Origin: Salinimicrobium sp963709775
Lineage (GTDB): Bacteria > Bacteroidota > Bacteroidia > Flavobacteriales > Flavobacteriaceae
Direction of reading: 5' to 3'
Length of the DNA stretch: 64,000 bases
Assembly (NCBI GenBank): GCA_963709775.1
Contig: CAVPXS010000017.1
Span: 186,001 to 250,000 of the forward strand
Shown here: piece by piece, positions 42,919-51,262 of the stretch
Numbering within the stretch: position 1 is the stretch's first letter
How the letters are laid out: each line of letters opens with the position of its first letter
Made by a program: the position numbers and the translations under genes
The notes under the pieces: model-generated
The model's input: only the letters and a program-made list of their open reading frames with translations
Databases searched by the model: none
Told to the model about the DNA's origin: nothing

Positions 42919-43124
42919 ATGGAAGTACGACAGTAGAAGTATAAAGTGGGAGGTTGCGCCGCTATCGTTTTGATACAAAAATGCTTTTCTTCAATTAGAT
43001 GAATAGGAGGATTATGTTTATTCAGTGTCATTCCGACGAAGGACAAAATATGTGTTTAATATAGGAAAAAAAGGTAAAAATGAATGACAGCAGTAGCCAT
43101 TTGTTTGAATTCCGAAGCTAACAA

Positions 43125-43160
43125 ATAAAAAGAGTCTTTTCCTGTGGATAGACTCTTATT
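43125..43160 (-). terminator. Intrinsic terminator after the DEAD-box helicase gene
   Basis: On the minus strand AAGAGTCT and AGACTCTT pair around a 12-base loop, followed by TTTTATTTG. It lies about 50 bp after the helicase stop. Confidence 0.75.
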
Positions 43161-43171
43161 TTAAAATTTCT

Positions 43172-43199
43172 ACTGCCAACTGACCACTGCCAACTGACC
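43172..43199. repeat. Two 14-bp direct repeats ACTGCCAACTGACC
   Basis: A perfect tandem duplication just after the DEAD-box gene. It resembles the short-word repeats in other spacers of this window. Confidence 0.8.
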
Positions 43200-43206
43200 A
43201 CTATAA

Positions 43207-44412
43207 TTACCGTCTTCTTCTGTTCCTGTTGTTATTATTCCTGTTTCGATTTTGTGCAGGTGCTGGAGCCGGTTCTGCATTAAGGTCCATAGGGTAAGGA
43301 TGTCCATCGATTACCGGGATCTTTATTGCAGCCAGTTTTTCAATATCCTTAAGTTCCTTGCGTTCTTCTGCGGCGCAAAAAGAGATTGCAATCCCTTCGT
43401 TTCCTGCACGACCGGTTCGGCCAATCCTGTGTACATAAGTTTCAGGAACATTAGGTAGATCAAAATTGAAAACATGTCCCAGCTCATCAATATCAATTCC
43501 GCGGGCGGCGATATCGGTAGCTACGAGCACACTTAGATTTCCGTTTTTGAAGTTCTTGAGTGCATTCTGCCTGGCATTCTGACTTTTATTTCCGTGGATA
43601 GCTGCCGAATTTATCTTTGCTTTGTCAAGGAACCTGGCCACTTTATCGGCCCCGTGTTTGGTGCGGGTGAAAACAAGAGCATTTTCAATACCGTTGCTTT
43701 CCAAAAGGTGGAGCAGTAGCTTCCGTTTATCGGGTTTGTTCGTAAAATAAACCCGTTGCTGGATCTTGTCTACCGTAGATGAAGGAGGAGTAACTTCCAC
43801 TTTTACGGGATTTTTAAGCATCATCTTGGCAAGATTCTGAATTTCTTCGGGCATGGTAGCCGAAAAGAAAAGAGTCTGCCTTTTTTCAGGAAGGCTTTTG
43901 ATCACCTTTTTTACATCATGTATAAAACCCATGTCCAGCATCCTGTCAGCTTCATCCAGAACAAAGAATTCAAGAGACTTCAGGTTGATAAAACCCTGGT
44001 TCATCAGGTCGAGTAAACGGCCCGGAGTGGCGACAAGAATATCAACCCCACGTTTCAATTTTTGCACCTGCGTATGCTGGGAGACACCACCAAAAATAAC
44101 CGAATGGCTTAACCTGGTGTGTGTTCCATAAGCTGCAAGGCTTTCATCTATTTGTATGGCTAGTTCCCGGGTAGGGGTGAGGATCAAAGCCTTGATCCCT
44201 TTGTTCGAAAACTTTTTTTCATTTAATAATTGCAGGATTGGCAGGCCAAATGCGGCTGTTTTTCCTGTTCCGGTTTGGGCTACTCCCAAAAGATCTTTAC
44301 CTGAAAGTACTACCGGTATTGCTTGTTTCTGTATAGGGGTGGGAGATGTATATCCCTGGGTGTCGAGCGCCTTTAGTAAGGCCTCATCCAATTCTAATTT
44401 TCTAAAAGACAT
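43207..44412 (-). CDS. DEAD-box RNA helicase (RhlE-like)
   Basis: The protein (401 aa) has a complete DEAD-box core: Q motif (YTSPTPIQKQAIPVVLSGKD), motif I VAQTGTGKTAAFGLPILQ, Ia LTPTRELAIQI, motif II VLDEADRMLDMGF, III FFSATMP, and C-terminal motifs VHRIGRTGRAGNEG. It ends in a basic NRNRNNNNRNRRRR tail that can bind RNA. It likely acts in ribosome assembly or RNA decay, especially in the cold. It is alone, followed by a terminator. Confidence 0.95.
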   Translation of the reverse strand: MSFRKLELDEALLKALDTQGYTSPTPIQKQAIPVVLSGKDLLGVAQTGTGKTAAFGLPILQLLNEKKFSNKGIKALILTPTRELAIQIDESLAAYGTHTRLSHSVIFGGVSQHTQVQKLKRGVDILVATPGRLLDLMNQGFINLKSLEFFVLDEADRMLDMGFIHDVKKVIKSLPEKRQTLFFSATMPEEIQNLAKMMLKNPVKVEVTPPSSTVDKIQQRVYFTNKPDKRKLLLHLLESNGIENALVFTRTKHGADKVARFLDKAKINSAAIHGNKSQNARQNALKNFKNGNLSVLVATDIAARGIDIDELGHVFNFDLPNVPETYVHRIGRTGRAGNEGIAISFCAAEERKELKDIEKLAAIKIPVIDGHPYPMDLNAEPAPAPAQNRNRNNNNRNRRRR

Positions 44413-44620
44413 GAAAGTGTATTATGTGAAATGCTGGAAAAGACGTTGCATTTTCTTGAAACAGCTGCTATTTTTAATTCTGAACCGGCTTACAACCTGC
44501 CGTGTTTCTCGTAAAGAAGATGGCAAAGATAAGCTTTTTATCTGCCGGTATAACATAAAGCAACAACCGCGCCGTTAATGACCGGAATACGCGAATTGCT
44601 GAAATCCATCATAAGGCTGA

Positions 44621-45193
44621 TTAGATTATCTTAATTTTATGCTTTTCCAGTAGTCCCGGAATATTTTCTAAAGAGAACTTCGCTTCCTTAATATCATTTA
44701 TTTCAGGATCAATGCTGAAGTTTTGAGACGTGGCGAAATCGGCCTTTTGCAGCCTGGTATTGGAGAAGACGGCTCCGCTAAGGTCGCAGTTGGTAAATTC
44801 TGCTGAAGTAAGATCGGCTTCAGAAAAATCTGCCTGTATAAGCTTACAGTCTTTAAAAGAGGTGTTTTTTATTTTTAGTCTGGAAAAGGAAGAAAAGCTG
44901 AGGAGGCAACTTTCAAACGAAAATGACAATAAGAAAGGATCACATTCATTGAAATTCAGCCCCATTAATTTGCAGTCTTTAAAGCAGACATCTCTAAATG
45001 AGGTGTTTTTTATTTTGGAATTGCTTAAATCACATGCTTCAAAAATACATTCAGAAAATGTCATTTTTGAGAGGTTGCATCCGGAAAGATCAAGGGTTTT
45101 AAAATTGCAGTTTTCGTATTCCCCCTCTGGCAGTTGATTTCTAGAAAAATCTTTTGCAGTAAAATCTTCGTCCCTAAAATAAGCTGTAGACAT
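44621..45193 (-). CDS. Pentapeptide-repeat protein, Qnr-like
   Basis: The 190-residue protein is almost entirely (A/C/N/S)(D/N)(L/F)xx pentapeptides: YENCNFKTLDLSGCNLSKMT, FSECIFEACDLSNSKIKNTS, and so on, forming a right-handed quadrilateral beta-helix. The size and the absence of a signal peptide resemble the Qnr and related gyrase-protecting proteins, but no TIPT-type loop signature can be asserted and many homologues have unknown function. It contains an exact copy of the AAAATGNCATTTT palindrome in its coding sequence. It is followed by the OstA-like gene upstream with 6 bp spacing, so the two are co-transcribed. Confidence 0.85.
   Translation of the reverse strand: MSTAYFRDEDFTAKDFSRNQLPEGEYENCNFKTLDLSGCNLSKMTFSECIFEACDLSNSKIKNTSFRDVCFKDCKLMGLNFNECDPFLLSFSFESCLLSFSSFSRLKIKNTSFKDCKLIQADFSEADLTSAEFTNCDLSGAVFSNTRLQKADFATSQNFSIDPEINDIKEAKFSLENIPGLLEKHKIKII
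45055..45067. repeat. Palindrome AAAATGNCATTTT, copy 5 (inside a gene)
   Basis: Exact copy (centre T) in the pentapeptide-repeat gene, where it encodes part of SKMTFSE on the minus strand. It is the only exact copy within a coding sequence, so chance is more plausible here than at the other sites. Confidence 0.5.
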
Positions 45194-45199
45194 TATCTT

Positions 45200-45583
45200 T
45201 TAGCAGCCTTTACCCTTACCGTCTTTGCAATTTTTTGATTCGGCCACTAGATATGCGATACTACCACCAAGATCAATTTTAAGAGTGGTAGAACCAAGAT
45301 CTGAAGCCAAACGTTTTTTTCCATTTAGCATCAGCTCATTAAAGCCACTTATTGTAAAGGTTTTTGTTTTCTTGTCATAAACTATTTTCTCTGCCTTCTC
45401 AATTTCTACTATAGAAGTAGTGAAATGAACATTGCCGGTAAGCTCCACAATTTGTTTGTCCTTGCGCAGCACACTTTGGTCACCAGAGAAGGTGATTCCT
45501 TTACTTTCAAAAGTAACAGGGGCCTCCTGTGCCATAACTCCCGTTCCTAAAACCATAAAGAAAAAAAGTACCAGAATTTTCAT
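45200..45583 (-). CDS. Secreted OstA/LptA-like protein
   Basis: The protein (127 aa) has a signal peptide (MKILVLFFFMVLGTGVMA). The mature part has the LptA/OstA-like strand pattern: SKGITFSGDQSVLRKD, VELTGNVHFTTSIVEIEKAE and KIVYDKKTKTFTISGFNELM, characteristic of lipopolysaccharide transport proteins, but it is too short for a full LptA and ends in a Cys/Lys-rich tail (CKDGKGKGC). Its role is therefore a guess. It is co-directional with the pentapeptide gene and divergent from the L,D-transpeptidase. Confidence 0.72.
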   Translation of the reverse strand: MKILVLFFFMVLGTGVMAQEAPVTFESKGITFSGDQSVLRKDKQIVELTGNVHFTTSIVEIEKAEKIVYDKKTKTFTISGFNELMLNGKKRLASDLGSTTLKIDLGGSIAYLVAESKNCKDGKGKGC

Positions 45584-45694
45584 AGTCGCATTTTTTTGAT
45601 GCTCACAAGGTATTAATATTTTGCTAATTATTTTGGAAATTTTAAGGAATTTTTGAGGGGTCTTCTCTGCGTTCTTCTTAAAAATCAGCTACTA

Positions 45695-45707
45695 AAAATG
45701 TCATTTT
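45695..45707. repeat. Palindrome AAAATGNCATTTT, copy 6
   Basis: Exact copy (centre T) between the divergent OstA-like gene and the L,D-transpeptidase, 112 bp and 148 bp from the two starts. It sits in the shared promoter region. Confidence 0.7.
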
Positions 45708-45854
45708 TCAAGCTTAAATAACTTCAGGTTATTTAGGAAAAGATTTAAAAATTAAGGAAATTTATATAAGCTTTGGCTAACGGTTAACGCCCATTAATGG
45801 AAATAATTAGCATTTTTCGGAACAATAACAAATACAGGCGAAAACCCAACCCCC

Positions 45855-46829
45855 ATGGAACTTGGCAAAACATATCTGATAAAATTTCTTTTTGGAATCC
45901 TGGTTCTTTCCGGAGCAAGTTCCTGTGAGCGATCTGAAGGGGCTTCTCCAATTCAGGATAATTCTTCTAAAATCATTCATACAGATACTGTGAAGCCGTC
46001 ACCTCCCCAGGAGGTCGAAGAATTGCCACTTTTTGTGACTTACCATATTGACAGCCTTGAGAACATAGCACAAATCGACAGCTTCAAGACCAGGTTTTCT
46101 GAACTGCAACAGGAATTCATTCTTGGCATTAACCGAAAAGATGCTTATCGTTTAAGGGCAGGAGACAGGCTGGTAATTCCTGATACCCTCACCGCTAGTT
46201 TTCTGGATTATTCGCCTTTTCCTCAAAATTTTGAAATGCTCGACTCTATTCCCAAAGCCGTACTTATTTCAAGAAGGATACAGGGATTTGCCTTGTATGA
46301 AAATGGGAAGTTGCTAAAATGGGGGCCGGTGAGTTCGGGAAAGAGATCTACCCCAACTCCTGCAGGACTTTTTTATGGAAATTACAAGGCTCGCAGTAAA
46401 ATAAGTACTGTAGATCAATCGTGGATAATGCCCTACTATTTCAATTTTATGAATTTTGAAGGGGTAGGAGTGCATCAATATTCCATGCCCGGCTTTCCCG
46501 CCAGTCACGCCTGTGTAAGGTTGCGTAAAGATGACGCAATAACCATCTACAATTGGGCGAATCAATGGAAGCTGGATGGAAAACCACAGGTGGTTAAAAA
46601 GAATGGAACTCCATTCATGGTGTTTGGAGATTATGATTTTGATAGTTCTGTTCCCTGGCTGGAATTGGCAGAGGATCCTAATTCAAACTACCTGAATGCA
46701 GAAGAATTGAAAACCCTTCGCAGGTATGTAACCGAATACCGGAGAGATAAAAGGAATTTTGATCTTCCCGAACTTCCTTCCGAAGAACTTTCGGCACCTC
46801 CCCGAAGTGGACTGGAAACTATTCAGTAA
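45855..46829 (+). CDS. L,D-transpeptidase (YkuD), lipoprotein
   Basis: The 324-residue protein has a lipoprotein-like signal peptide (Cys after GASS) and a proline-rich linker. The YkuD domain is at the C-terminal half, with the catalytic signature HQYSMPGFPASHACVRL (His, Ser-His-x-Cys-x-Arg) around residues 215-231. It makes 3-3 cross-links in peptidoglycan or links lipoprotein. The region before the catalytic domain has LysM-like spacing but no recognised domain. It is divergent from the OstA-like gene. Confidence 0.93.
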   Translation: MELGKTYLIKFLFGILVLSGASSCERSEGASPIQDNSSKIIHTDTVKPSPPQEVEELPLFVTYHIDSLENIAQIDSFKTRFSELQQEFILGINRKDAYRLRAGDRLVIPDTLTASFLDYSPFPQNFEMLDSIPKAVLISRRIQGFALYENGKLLKWGPVSSGKRSTPTPAGLFYGNYKARSKISTVDQSWIMPYYFNFMNFEGVGVHQYSMPGFPASHACVRLRKDDAITIYNWANQWKLDGKPQVVKKNGTPFMVFGDYDFDSSVPWLELAEDPNSNYLNAEELKTLRRYVTEYRRDKRNFDLPELPSEELSAPPRSGLETIQ

Positions 46830-46837
46830 AAACAGAA

Positions 46838-46867
46838 AGGTTGCCGGAAACGAATTTCCGACAACCT
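46838..46867. terminator. Hairpin between convergent transpeptidase and hydrolase genes
   Basis: AGGTTGCCGGAAA and TTTCCGACAACCT pair (one C-A mismatch) around CGAA. It lies 9 bp after the transpeptidase stop, and no long T-run follows. Confidence 0.6.
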
Positions 46868-46886
46868 GTTCCCTCAAACAATTATC

Positions 46887-47792
46887 TTACAAACTATATT
46901 TTGCAGTGTAGGCTAAAATTGCCTTTTCCATATCTTCTTTGTCTTCTATAAAGGGGATATGACCGCCTTTATTCTCCCATAATAACAAATTTTTGAATTC
47001 CAGATCTTCATAATGTTGCGGTCCAACCATAAAATCTGTCTTGCCGTAGAAATAAAGTACCGGCATTTCCATTGTTGAAGTCAGAGGTTTAAAATTTTCC
47101 CAGTAGTCGGGATTATCCATGGCGTACCTCCCAAAGTCAAAATTGAAGTTTTCTATTTCAGCTGAAATTTTATCCAGCTCCGGAAAAGTTTGCGGATCTC
47201 TTGACCCCATTTTCCAGAATAGATCTTTTTCTCTCAATTTTCCACCAAATTCATTCATTCTCTGTGGAATTGACACCGTATCTCCCGTGCAGGTATAATT
47301 TTCTCCCACAAATTCAGCTGCCTTGGGTATCCAACTCTCACAGGCAGATTCCTGTAAATTGATGGTGCAGTTTAACATGATCATTCCCTTATGGGCTTCA
47401 GGATATCTTTCAGCATAACCCATTTGTAAGATCCCCCCAAAAGAATGCCCCAATGTTAACCAGCTATCAAATCCCAATGCTTCCCTTACTTCCTCAAAAT
47501 CGAGCGTCATTCTCTCCATAGAGTAATTTTGATCGGCAGCACTTTGGGATCTGCCAACACCTCTCTGGTCGAGATAGATCATGGTGAAATTTTCTTCCAT
47601 AAAGTCTCCGGTCAATTTCTCAAACCAATAGCTCCCAGAACCCGGGCCACCATGGAGGTACAGGAGTGGAGTCCCTTTACCTTCCACTTTTACATAAAGC
47701 TGTACCCCGTCTGAGGTGGTGATCATCTTTTCCCCTGCGAAAAGGTTAAGAGAAAAAGTAAAAAGTGCCAAACAAATAAAAAGTCTTCTCAT
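46887..47792 (-). CDS. Secreted alpha/beta hydrolase, prolyl-iminopeptidase-like
   Basis: The protein (301 aa) has a signal peptide (MRRLFICLALFTFSLNLFAG). The fold has PLLYLHGGPGSGSYWFEKL, IYLDQRGVGRSQSA, the nucleophile Ser in TLGHSFGGILQMGYA, the Asp in YFYGKTDFMVGPQHY and the His in ENKGGHIPFIED. HGGPG and DQRG are signatures of the S33 prolyl aminopeptidase family. Action in the periplasm on peptides or esters is inferred. It is single and followed upstream by a hairpin. Confidence 0.9.
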   Translation of the reverse strand: MRRLFICLALFTFSLNLFAGEKMITTSDGVQLYVKVEGKGTPLLYLHGGPGSGSYWFEKLTGDFMEENFTMIYLDQRGVGRSQSAADQNYSMERMTLDFEEVREALGFDSWLTLGHSFGGILQMGYAERYPEAHKGMIMLNCTINLQESACESWIPKAAEFVGENYTCTGDTVSIPQRMNEFGGKLREKDLFWKMGSRDPQTFPELDKISAEIENFNFDFGRYAMDNPDYWENFKPLTSTMEMPVLYFYGKTDFMVGPQHYEDLEFKNLLLWENKGGHIPFIEDKEDMEKAILAYTAKYSL

Positions 47793-47820
47793 TTTGTTGA
47801 TATTATTTTAGTTGAAAATC

Positions 47821-47857
47821 AGGACAGGTTTCGGTTTCTTCAAAACCTGTCCTTTTA
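47821..47857. terminator. Hairpin after the ArsI/CadI-like gene
   Basis: AGGACAGGTTT and AAACCTGTCCT form an 11-bp perfect stem. The T-runs on either side are short, so it may be an inefficient terminator or an mRNA-processing site. Confidence 0.55.
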
Positions 47858-47900
47858 AAAATGTTTCTTTTTCACTTATTTTTTATACAGACTCCCAAGT

Positions 47901-48425
47901 TTAATTTTTGTTACAGCCGGAAGTACTACAAGTTGAAATATTTTCAAACTTTTCTTCTGGAGCTGCAGTATTATTTATTTCTTCTGCTGCTTTTCCGTCA
48001 TTCCCGGTCCATTGCTCCATCACCTGGGGAGCCGGTTTTGCATTTATTCCTTCTCCATAAACGGTAGCACTTCCATAGGTGAAAAATCCTTCCCAGTCTA
48101 CTCCCTGTGGATCTGTGATCCAGCTTTTTTGGCTTTTGGAATAACAACAGGTACATTCTCCTTCTTCTCTAATAGTACCTTTTGCCTGCTGCATATTGGA
48201 GTAGATCTCTTTAAGCTCTTCTGCATTATCGGTTTGGAGGCCCAGGTGTTCGATACCCAATTCGGCGTGGCCGGTAGAGATGGCATAATTGATCCTTGGA
48301 TCTTCCAGCATCCATTTGGCATAATCTGGCTTTATAACCGTGGGTAATGTGTTGAACAGAGCGTTGTAAAACTCAATGCTCTCATTTAGATCCTTTACTC
48401 TTACATGTACGTGGAATGTTTTCAT
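47901..48425 (-). CDS. ArsI/CadI-type vicinal-oxygen-chelate protein
   Basis: The 174-residue glyoxalase-fold protein opens VRVKDLNESIEFYNALFNTL and has KWMLEDPRINYAIS, IEHLGLQTD and WITDPQGVDWEGFFTYG. The vicinal Cys motif GECTCCYSKSQKSW and the metal-ligand pattern (His in MKTFHVHVRV, IEHLG, Glu in WEGF) match ArsI, a C-As lyase that demethylates organoarsenicals, and the related CadI of cadmium response. The C-terminal tail carries another thiol pair (CSTSGC). No ArsR regulator is adjacent. It lies 41 bp after sigZ on the same strand. Confidence 0.88.
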   Translation of the reverse strand: MKTFHVHVRVKDLNESIEFYNALFNTLPTVIKPDYAKWMLEDPRINYAISTGHAELGIEHLGLQTDNAEELKEIYSNMQQAKGTIREEGECTCCYSKSQKSWITDPQGVDWEGFFTYGSATVYGEGINAKPAPQVMEQWTGNDGKAAEEINNTAAPEEKFENISTCSTSGCNKN

Positions 48426-48466
48426 GGTTTAAATTTTTATGGTTTACATTCCAGACGTAAGAAGTT

Positions 48467-49075
48467 TTAAAAAGACGCAGAATTTTTAATTTTATTTGAG
48501 ATCTGCTGTAAAGGAGTGCAGGATTCTTTGATTGAAAAAGTGACCAGGCCGCCTGTAGCATCAGTTTCAAAATGGCAGCAGGTGATAAATTCAGCTTTTA
48601 GAAGATTGCGTGCCCTCTGGATACGGGATTTGGTTGCTGTGAGGCTAAGGTCAAGTTTCTTAGCAATATCGGCTTGTTTCATGCCCTCAAGATCTGCCAT
48701 GCGTAGAGGTGCGGCATATTCTTCAGGAAGAAAATCCAGTAAAGGCTGGATATATTCAAGAGCTTCTTTGAAGGCGAGGTTTTCATCTTCTTCAATAAGT
48801 TCCACTTCTGTCTTTAGTCCGGCATTTTTTGATTCTCTTCGAAAATGATCGATCATGGTATTGTGAGCGATCTGGTAAAGCCAGCTCCTCACATTTTTTA
48901 CGCCCGATTTGGATAAACAAAATTTGTAAACCTTCAGGAGCACTTCCTGTAGGATCTCATTGGAAAGATCTTCGTCCTTTACCCTCTTAAGAATATAATT
49001 TTTAAGAGCTGTTTTATGTTCCAGCCAAAGCGCCGGTACATCACAATTTGGTGTTTGTTCTTCTATTTGATCCAT
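48467..49075 (-). CDS. sigZ: RNA polymerase sigma factor SigZ
   Basis: ECF-type sigma (202 aa). Region 2 has YILKRVKDEDLSNEILQEVL and WLYQIAHNTMIDHFRRESKN; region 4 has YAAPLRMADLEGMKQADIAK and DLSLTATKSRIQRARNLLKA. The C-terminus extends by about 40 residues (FITCCHFETDATGGLVTF), with three Cys in the tail, the hallmark of the SigZ subfamily. The tail could sense thiol or metal stress. It precedes the ArsI/CadI-like gene on the same strand, suggesting a metal-thiol regulon. Confidence 0.92.
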   Translation of the reverse strand: MDQIEEQTPNCDVPALWLEHKTALKNYILKRVKDEDLSNEILQEVLLKVYKFCLSKSGVKNVRSWLYQIAHNTMIDHFRRESKNAGLKTEVELIEEDENLAFKEALEYIQPLLDFLPEEYAAPLRMADLEGMKQADIAKKLDLSLTATKSRIQRARNLLKAEFITCCHFETDATGGLVTFSIKESCTPLQQISNKIKNSASF

Positions 49076-49125
49076 TGAAATGGAATTAATCTTCTAAAAA
49101 TAATGATTAAAACAAGGTCAATGGC

Positions 49126-49171
49126 AAAAAAAAGATCCCGCCGAAGAAAAAAATATCTTCAGGCGGGATCT
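49126..49171 (-). terminator. Intrinsic terminator after the OsmC-family cluster
   Basis: On the minus strand AGATCCCGCC and GGCGGGATCT pair, with inner GAAG and CTTC also matched, followed by seven T. It ends the OsmC transcript before sigZ. Confidence 0.85.
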
Positions 49172-49198
49172 ACAGTGTGGGGGGATACTGTATAACTA

Positions 49199-49645
49199 TT
49201 ATACCAAAGATTCTGCCAATTCTAATTGCGGTCTTAAAATAACTTCAGCTTTTATAGAATTTGTAATAAGACAGGCCCTTTCGGCTTTGATCATTATTTT
49301 TTCAGCTTTCTCTTTGTCCTCTTCATTGAAGATGGTAAGTACCGGCTCAAGAATGACCTGGGACATCACGAACTTTCCATCCTGCTTGGCCAATTTGCCT
49401 TTTGCAGGGCAGGTAAGGCTCTTAAATTCAAGCTTTGAATTTTCGGCAATAGCCAAAAATGTCGTCATAAAGCAGCTGTTCACCGCGGCCGTATAAAGAT
49501 GCTCCGGAGACCAGATGCCGGCCATTCCTTTTGGAAATTCGGGAGGGGTTGCTATTTCAATTTTCTCATTGAGCTCGGGCGAGGAGATTTCCCCTTTACG
49601 GTCCGATTTCCAGCTAAGATCTACGGTATAGATATGTTCTTCCAT
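49199..49645 (-). CDS. OsmC family protein
   Basis: The 148-residue protein has the OsmC fold: an N-terminal strand IYTVDLSWKSDRKGEISSPE, then PKGMAGIWSPEHLYTAAVNS and the two conserved Cys positions (NSCFMTTFLAIAENS, ERACLITNSIKAEVILRP). The family reduces organic hydroperoxides or is induced by osmotic and other stress. It lies upstream of a terminator and behind the DUF2892 and rhodanese genes on the same strand. Confidence 0.92.
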   Translation of the reverse strand: MEEHIYTVDLSWKSDRKGEISSPELNEKIEIATPPEFPKGMAGIWSPEHLYTAAVNSCFMTTFLAIAENSKLEFKSLTCPAKGKLAKQDGKFVMSQVILEPVLTIFNEEDKEKAEKIMIKAERACLITNSIKAEVILRPQLELAESLV

Positions 49646-49676
49646 GACTATAATTTATTGGTAAAGTTAAAGTTGT

Positions 49677-49901
49677 TTAGTTTGAGATTTTCTGATCTTT
49701 TTCAGGTTCTACGGCACAATTTCCTCCTGCACAATTCCCTCCTGCACAACCAAAGCCGAAGACTCCCATAGCGGCGACGTAAACTCCTAAGCCAAGTCCC
49801 CACCACTGTTCTGCACTGGCCGCCTGGAAGGTTACCAGTAGCCCAATGATCACATAGGCAGCACGTACCCATGTCCAGTTTTTTAATACCCTGTCTTTCA
49901 T
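49677..49901 (-). CDS. DUF2892 membrane protein (YgaP-like helices) with Cys-rich tail
   Basis: A small membrane protein (74 aa) with two hydrophobic helices (VRAAYVIIGLLVTFQAAS and WWGLGLGVYVAAMGVFGF), then FGCAGGNCAGGNCAVEPEKD. In YgaP the corresponding membrane helices are fused to a rhodanese; here the rhodanese is a separate gene that overlaps by 4 bp at its start. The repeated CAGGNCAGGNCA offers thiols. It is co-transcribed with two rhodaneses and the OsmC protein. Confidence 0.85.
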   Translation of the reverse strand: MKDRVLKNWTWVRAAYVIIGLLVTFQAASAEQWWGLGLGVYVAAMGVFGFGCAGGNCAGGNCAVEPEKDQKISN

Positions 49902-50215
49902 CCTATTTTATTCTGAAGGTTTCTCCAGCCGCCCCCGTTGTGGACTTCTGTAAATCCTGCCATTTCCAGGGTGGTTTTAGCCGAAGCACTTCTCATGCCC
50001 GAAGCACAACAAGTGATCACCGGTTTATTTTTATTTCCAACCTTTTTAAGGTTTTGACCAAGGCTGTTTAACGGAATATTCTTTGAACCTTTGATGTGTC
50101 CGCCGTTGAATTCTCCTTTTGTGCGCACATCTACAATTACAGCTCCTTGCTGAAGTAGTTCGGCATAATCTGTCTTGGGACCCAGCCCAAATATTCTTTT
50201 AAGTGTATCTATCAT
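49898..50215 (-). CDS. Single-domain rhodanese
   Basis: The 105-residue sulfurtransferase domain has VIVDVRTKGEFNGGHIKGSK at the start and the active-site loop PVITCCASGMRS with the catalytic Cys in CxxGxR form. It likely transfers sulfane sulfur in the cytoplasm to an acceptor in the same cluster. Its stop overlaps the DUF2892 ATG by 4 bp, and a second rhodanese is 1 bp upstream. The two are similar in motif but diverged. Confidence 0.92.
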   Translation of the reverse strand: MIDTLKRIFGLGPKTDYAELLQQGAVIVDVRTKGEFNGGHIKGSKNIPLNSLGQNLKKVGNKNKPVITCCASGMRSASAKTTLEMAGFTEVHNGGGWRNLQNKIG

Positions 50216-50216
50216 C

Positions 50217-50501
50217 TTAGGAAGCTTTAGCCTGTAAGTAATTTACTTGCAGCCATGAGCCTGCATTTGTACATTCAAGTCCGGCCCTGGTTAAATATTG
50301 TTCGGCCTGTCCACTTCTCATGCCCGAGGCACAGCACAATATTAATGGAGCTTTCATAGATTTTAATTCTTCAATGGTATCGGGTAATTCGGTCAAAGGA
50401 ATATTTATTGAACCGGCTACATGGCCGCCATTAAATTCTCCTCTGGTTCTTACATCTATTATTGTCCCTTCGCCGGAACGAATAATCTTTTCAATTTCCA
50501 T
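50217..50501 (-). CDS. Single-domain rhodanese (second copy)
   Basis: The 94-residue protein has IIDVRTRGEFNGGHVAGSIN and the active-site loop LILCCASGMRS, both closely similar to the neighbouring rhodanese, so the pair is a tandem duplication. It lies 1 bp before the next gene. Together with DUF2892, OsmC and DUF302 it may make up a sulfur-handling operon. Confidence 0.92.
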   Translation of the reverse strand: MEIEKIIRSGEGTIIDVRTRGEFNGGHVAGSINIPLTELPDTIEELKSMKAPLILCCASGMRSGQAEQYLTRAGLECTNAGSWLQVNYLQAKAS

Positions 50502-50582
50502 ATTTATTCAGTTTTTATAACGGCACAAAAATAAGATCGAATGTCCTCTGGCACAGTTACATTTGTTACATAAGGATTGGGT

Positions 50583-50616
50583 AAAAAAAATCCGGAATCT
50601 TATAAAGATTCCGGAT
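50583..50616 (-). terminator. Intrinsic terminator of the DUF302 gene
   Basis: On the minus strand GATCCGGAATCTTT and AAAGATTCCGGATT pair around TATA (partly), followed by eight T. Confidence 0.85.
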
Positions 50617-50637
50617 CATCAAATTCTTTTGCTCAAC

Positions 50638-51027
50638 TTAGTTTAGCTGCTCAATTACCTTTTTTAGCTTATCCCGTACCTGGGTAGCTACTCCTCCTAA
50701 AGTGTCATTTTCGACTGCCTGCATAGAGGCGACAGGATCTACAGCAGAAACTTCTACTTTGCCGTCTTCTGTTTCCTGAACTATTACATTACAGGGTAAC
50801 ATGGTTCCAATCTTACTTTCGGAAGAAATAGCCTGGTGAGCCATTTGTGGGTTACAGGCACCAAGGATTCGGTATTTCCTGAAGTCGACGTCCAGCTTCT
50901 TTTTAAAGGTCTCCTTTACATCAATTTCGGTAAGGATCCCGAAGCCTTCTTTCTTAAGTTCTTCTGTTACTTTTTGAATGGCCGTATCAAAATCGTCCTT
51001 TAAGGTAGTCGTGAAATAGTAGTTCAT
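50638..51027 (-). CDS. DUF302 domain protein
   Basis: The 129-residue protein fits DUF302: YYFTTTLKDDFDTAIQKVTE, GFGILTEIDVKETFKKKLDV and the ILGACNPQMAHQAI loop with a conserved Cys. Members of this family often sit with rhodaneses and OsmC proteins in thiol-related clusters. The terminator follows immediately downstream. Function is unknown. Confidence 0.92.
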   Translation of the reverse strand: MNYYFTTTLKDDFDTAIQKVTEELKKEGFGILTEIDVKETFKKKLDVDFRKYRILGACNPQMAHQAISSESKIGTMLPCNVIVQETEDGKVEVSAVDPVASMQAVENDTLGGVATQVRDKLKKVIEQLN

Positions 51028-51110
51028 TATCGTGGTTTTTATGTCTGATTATTAAGATACTACAAAAATCGGATTTTAGAAAGAACTATGCAGTGACTCT
51101 TGTTACAGAC

Positions 51111-51171
51111 ATAAAAAAAGAAAAACCTAAAGGGTAGGATTGTAGGGGAATCCAGGCCCAAAAGGTTTTCA
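51111..51171 (-). terminator. Probable terminator of the GMC oxidoreductase gene
   Basis: On the minus strand AAAACCTTTTGGG and CCCTTTAGGTTTTT form an imperfect long stem, ending in a T-rich run. Confidence 0.6.
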
Positions 51172-51262
51172 TTGCAAATATACCGCAGGGTTATCTATTG
51201 ATTATTTAAAATCAATAAATTTTTTCTATTTAACAAGTAAGGGAATTAGCGGTTAAATGGAT

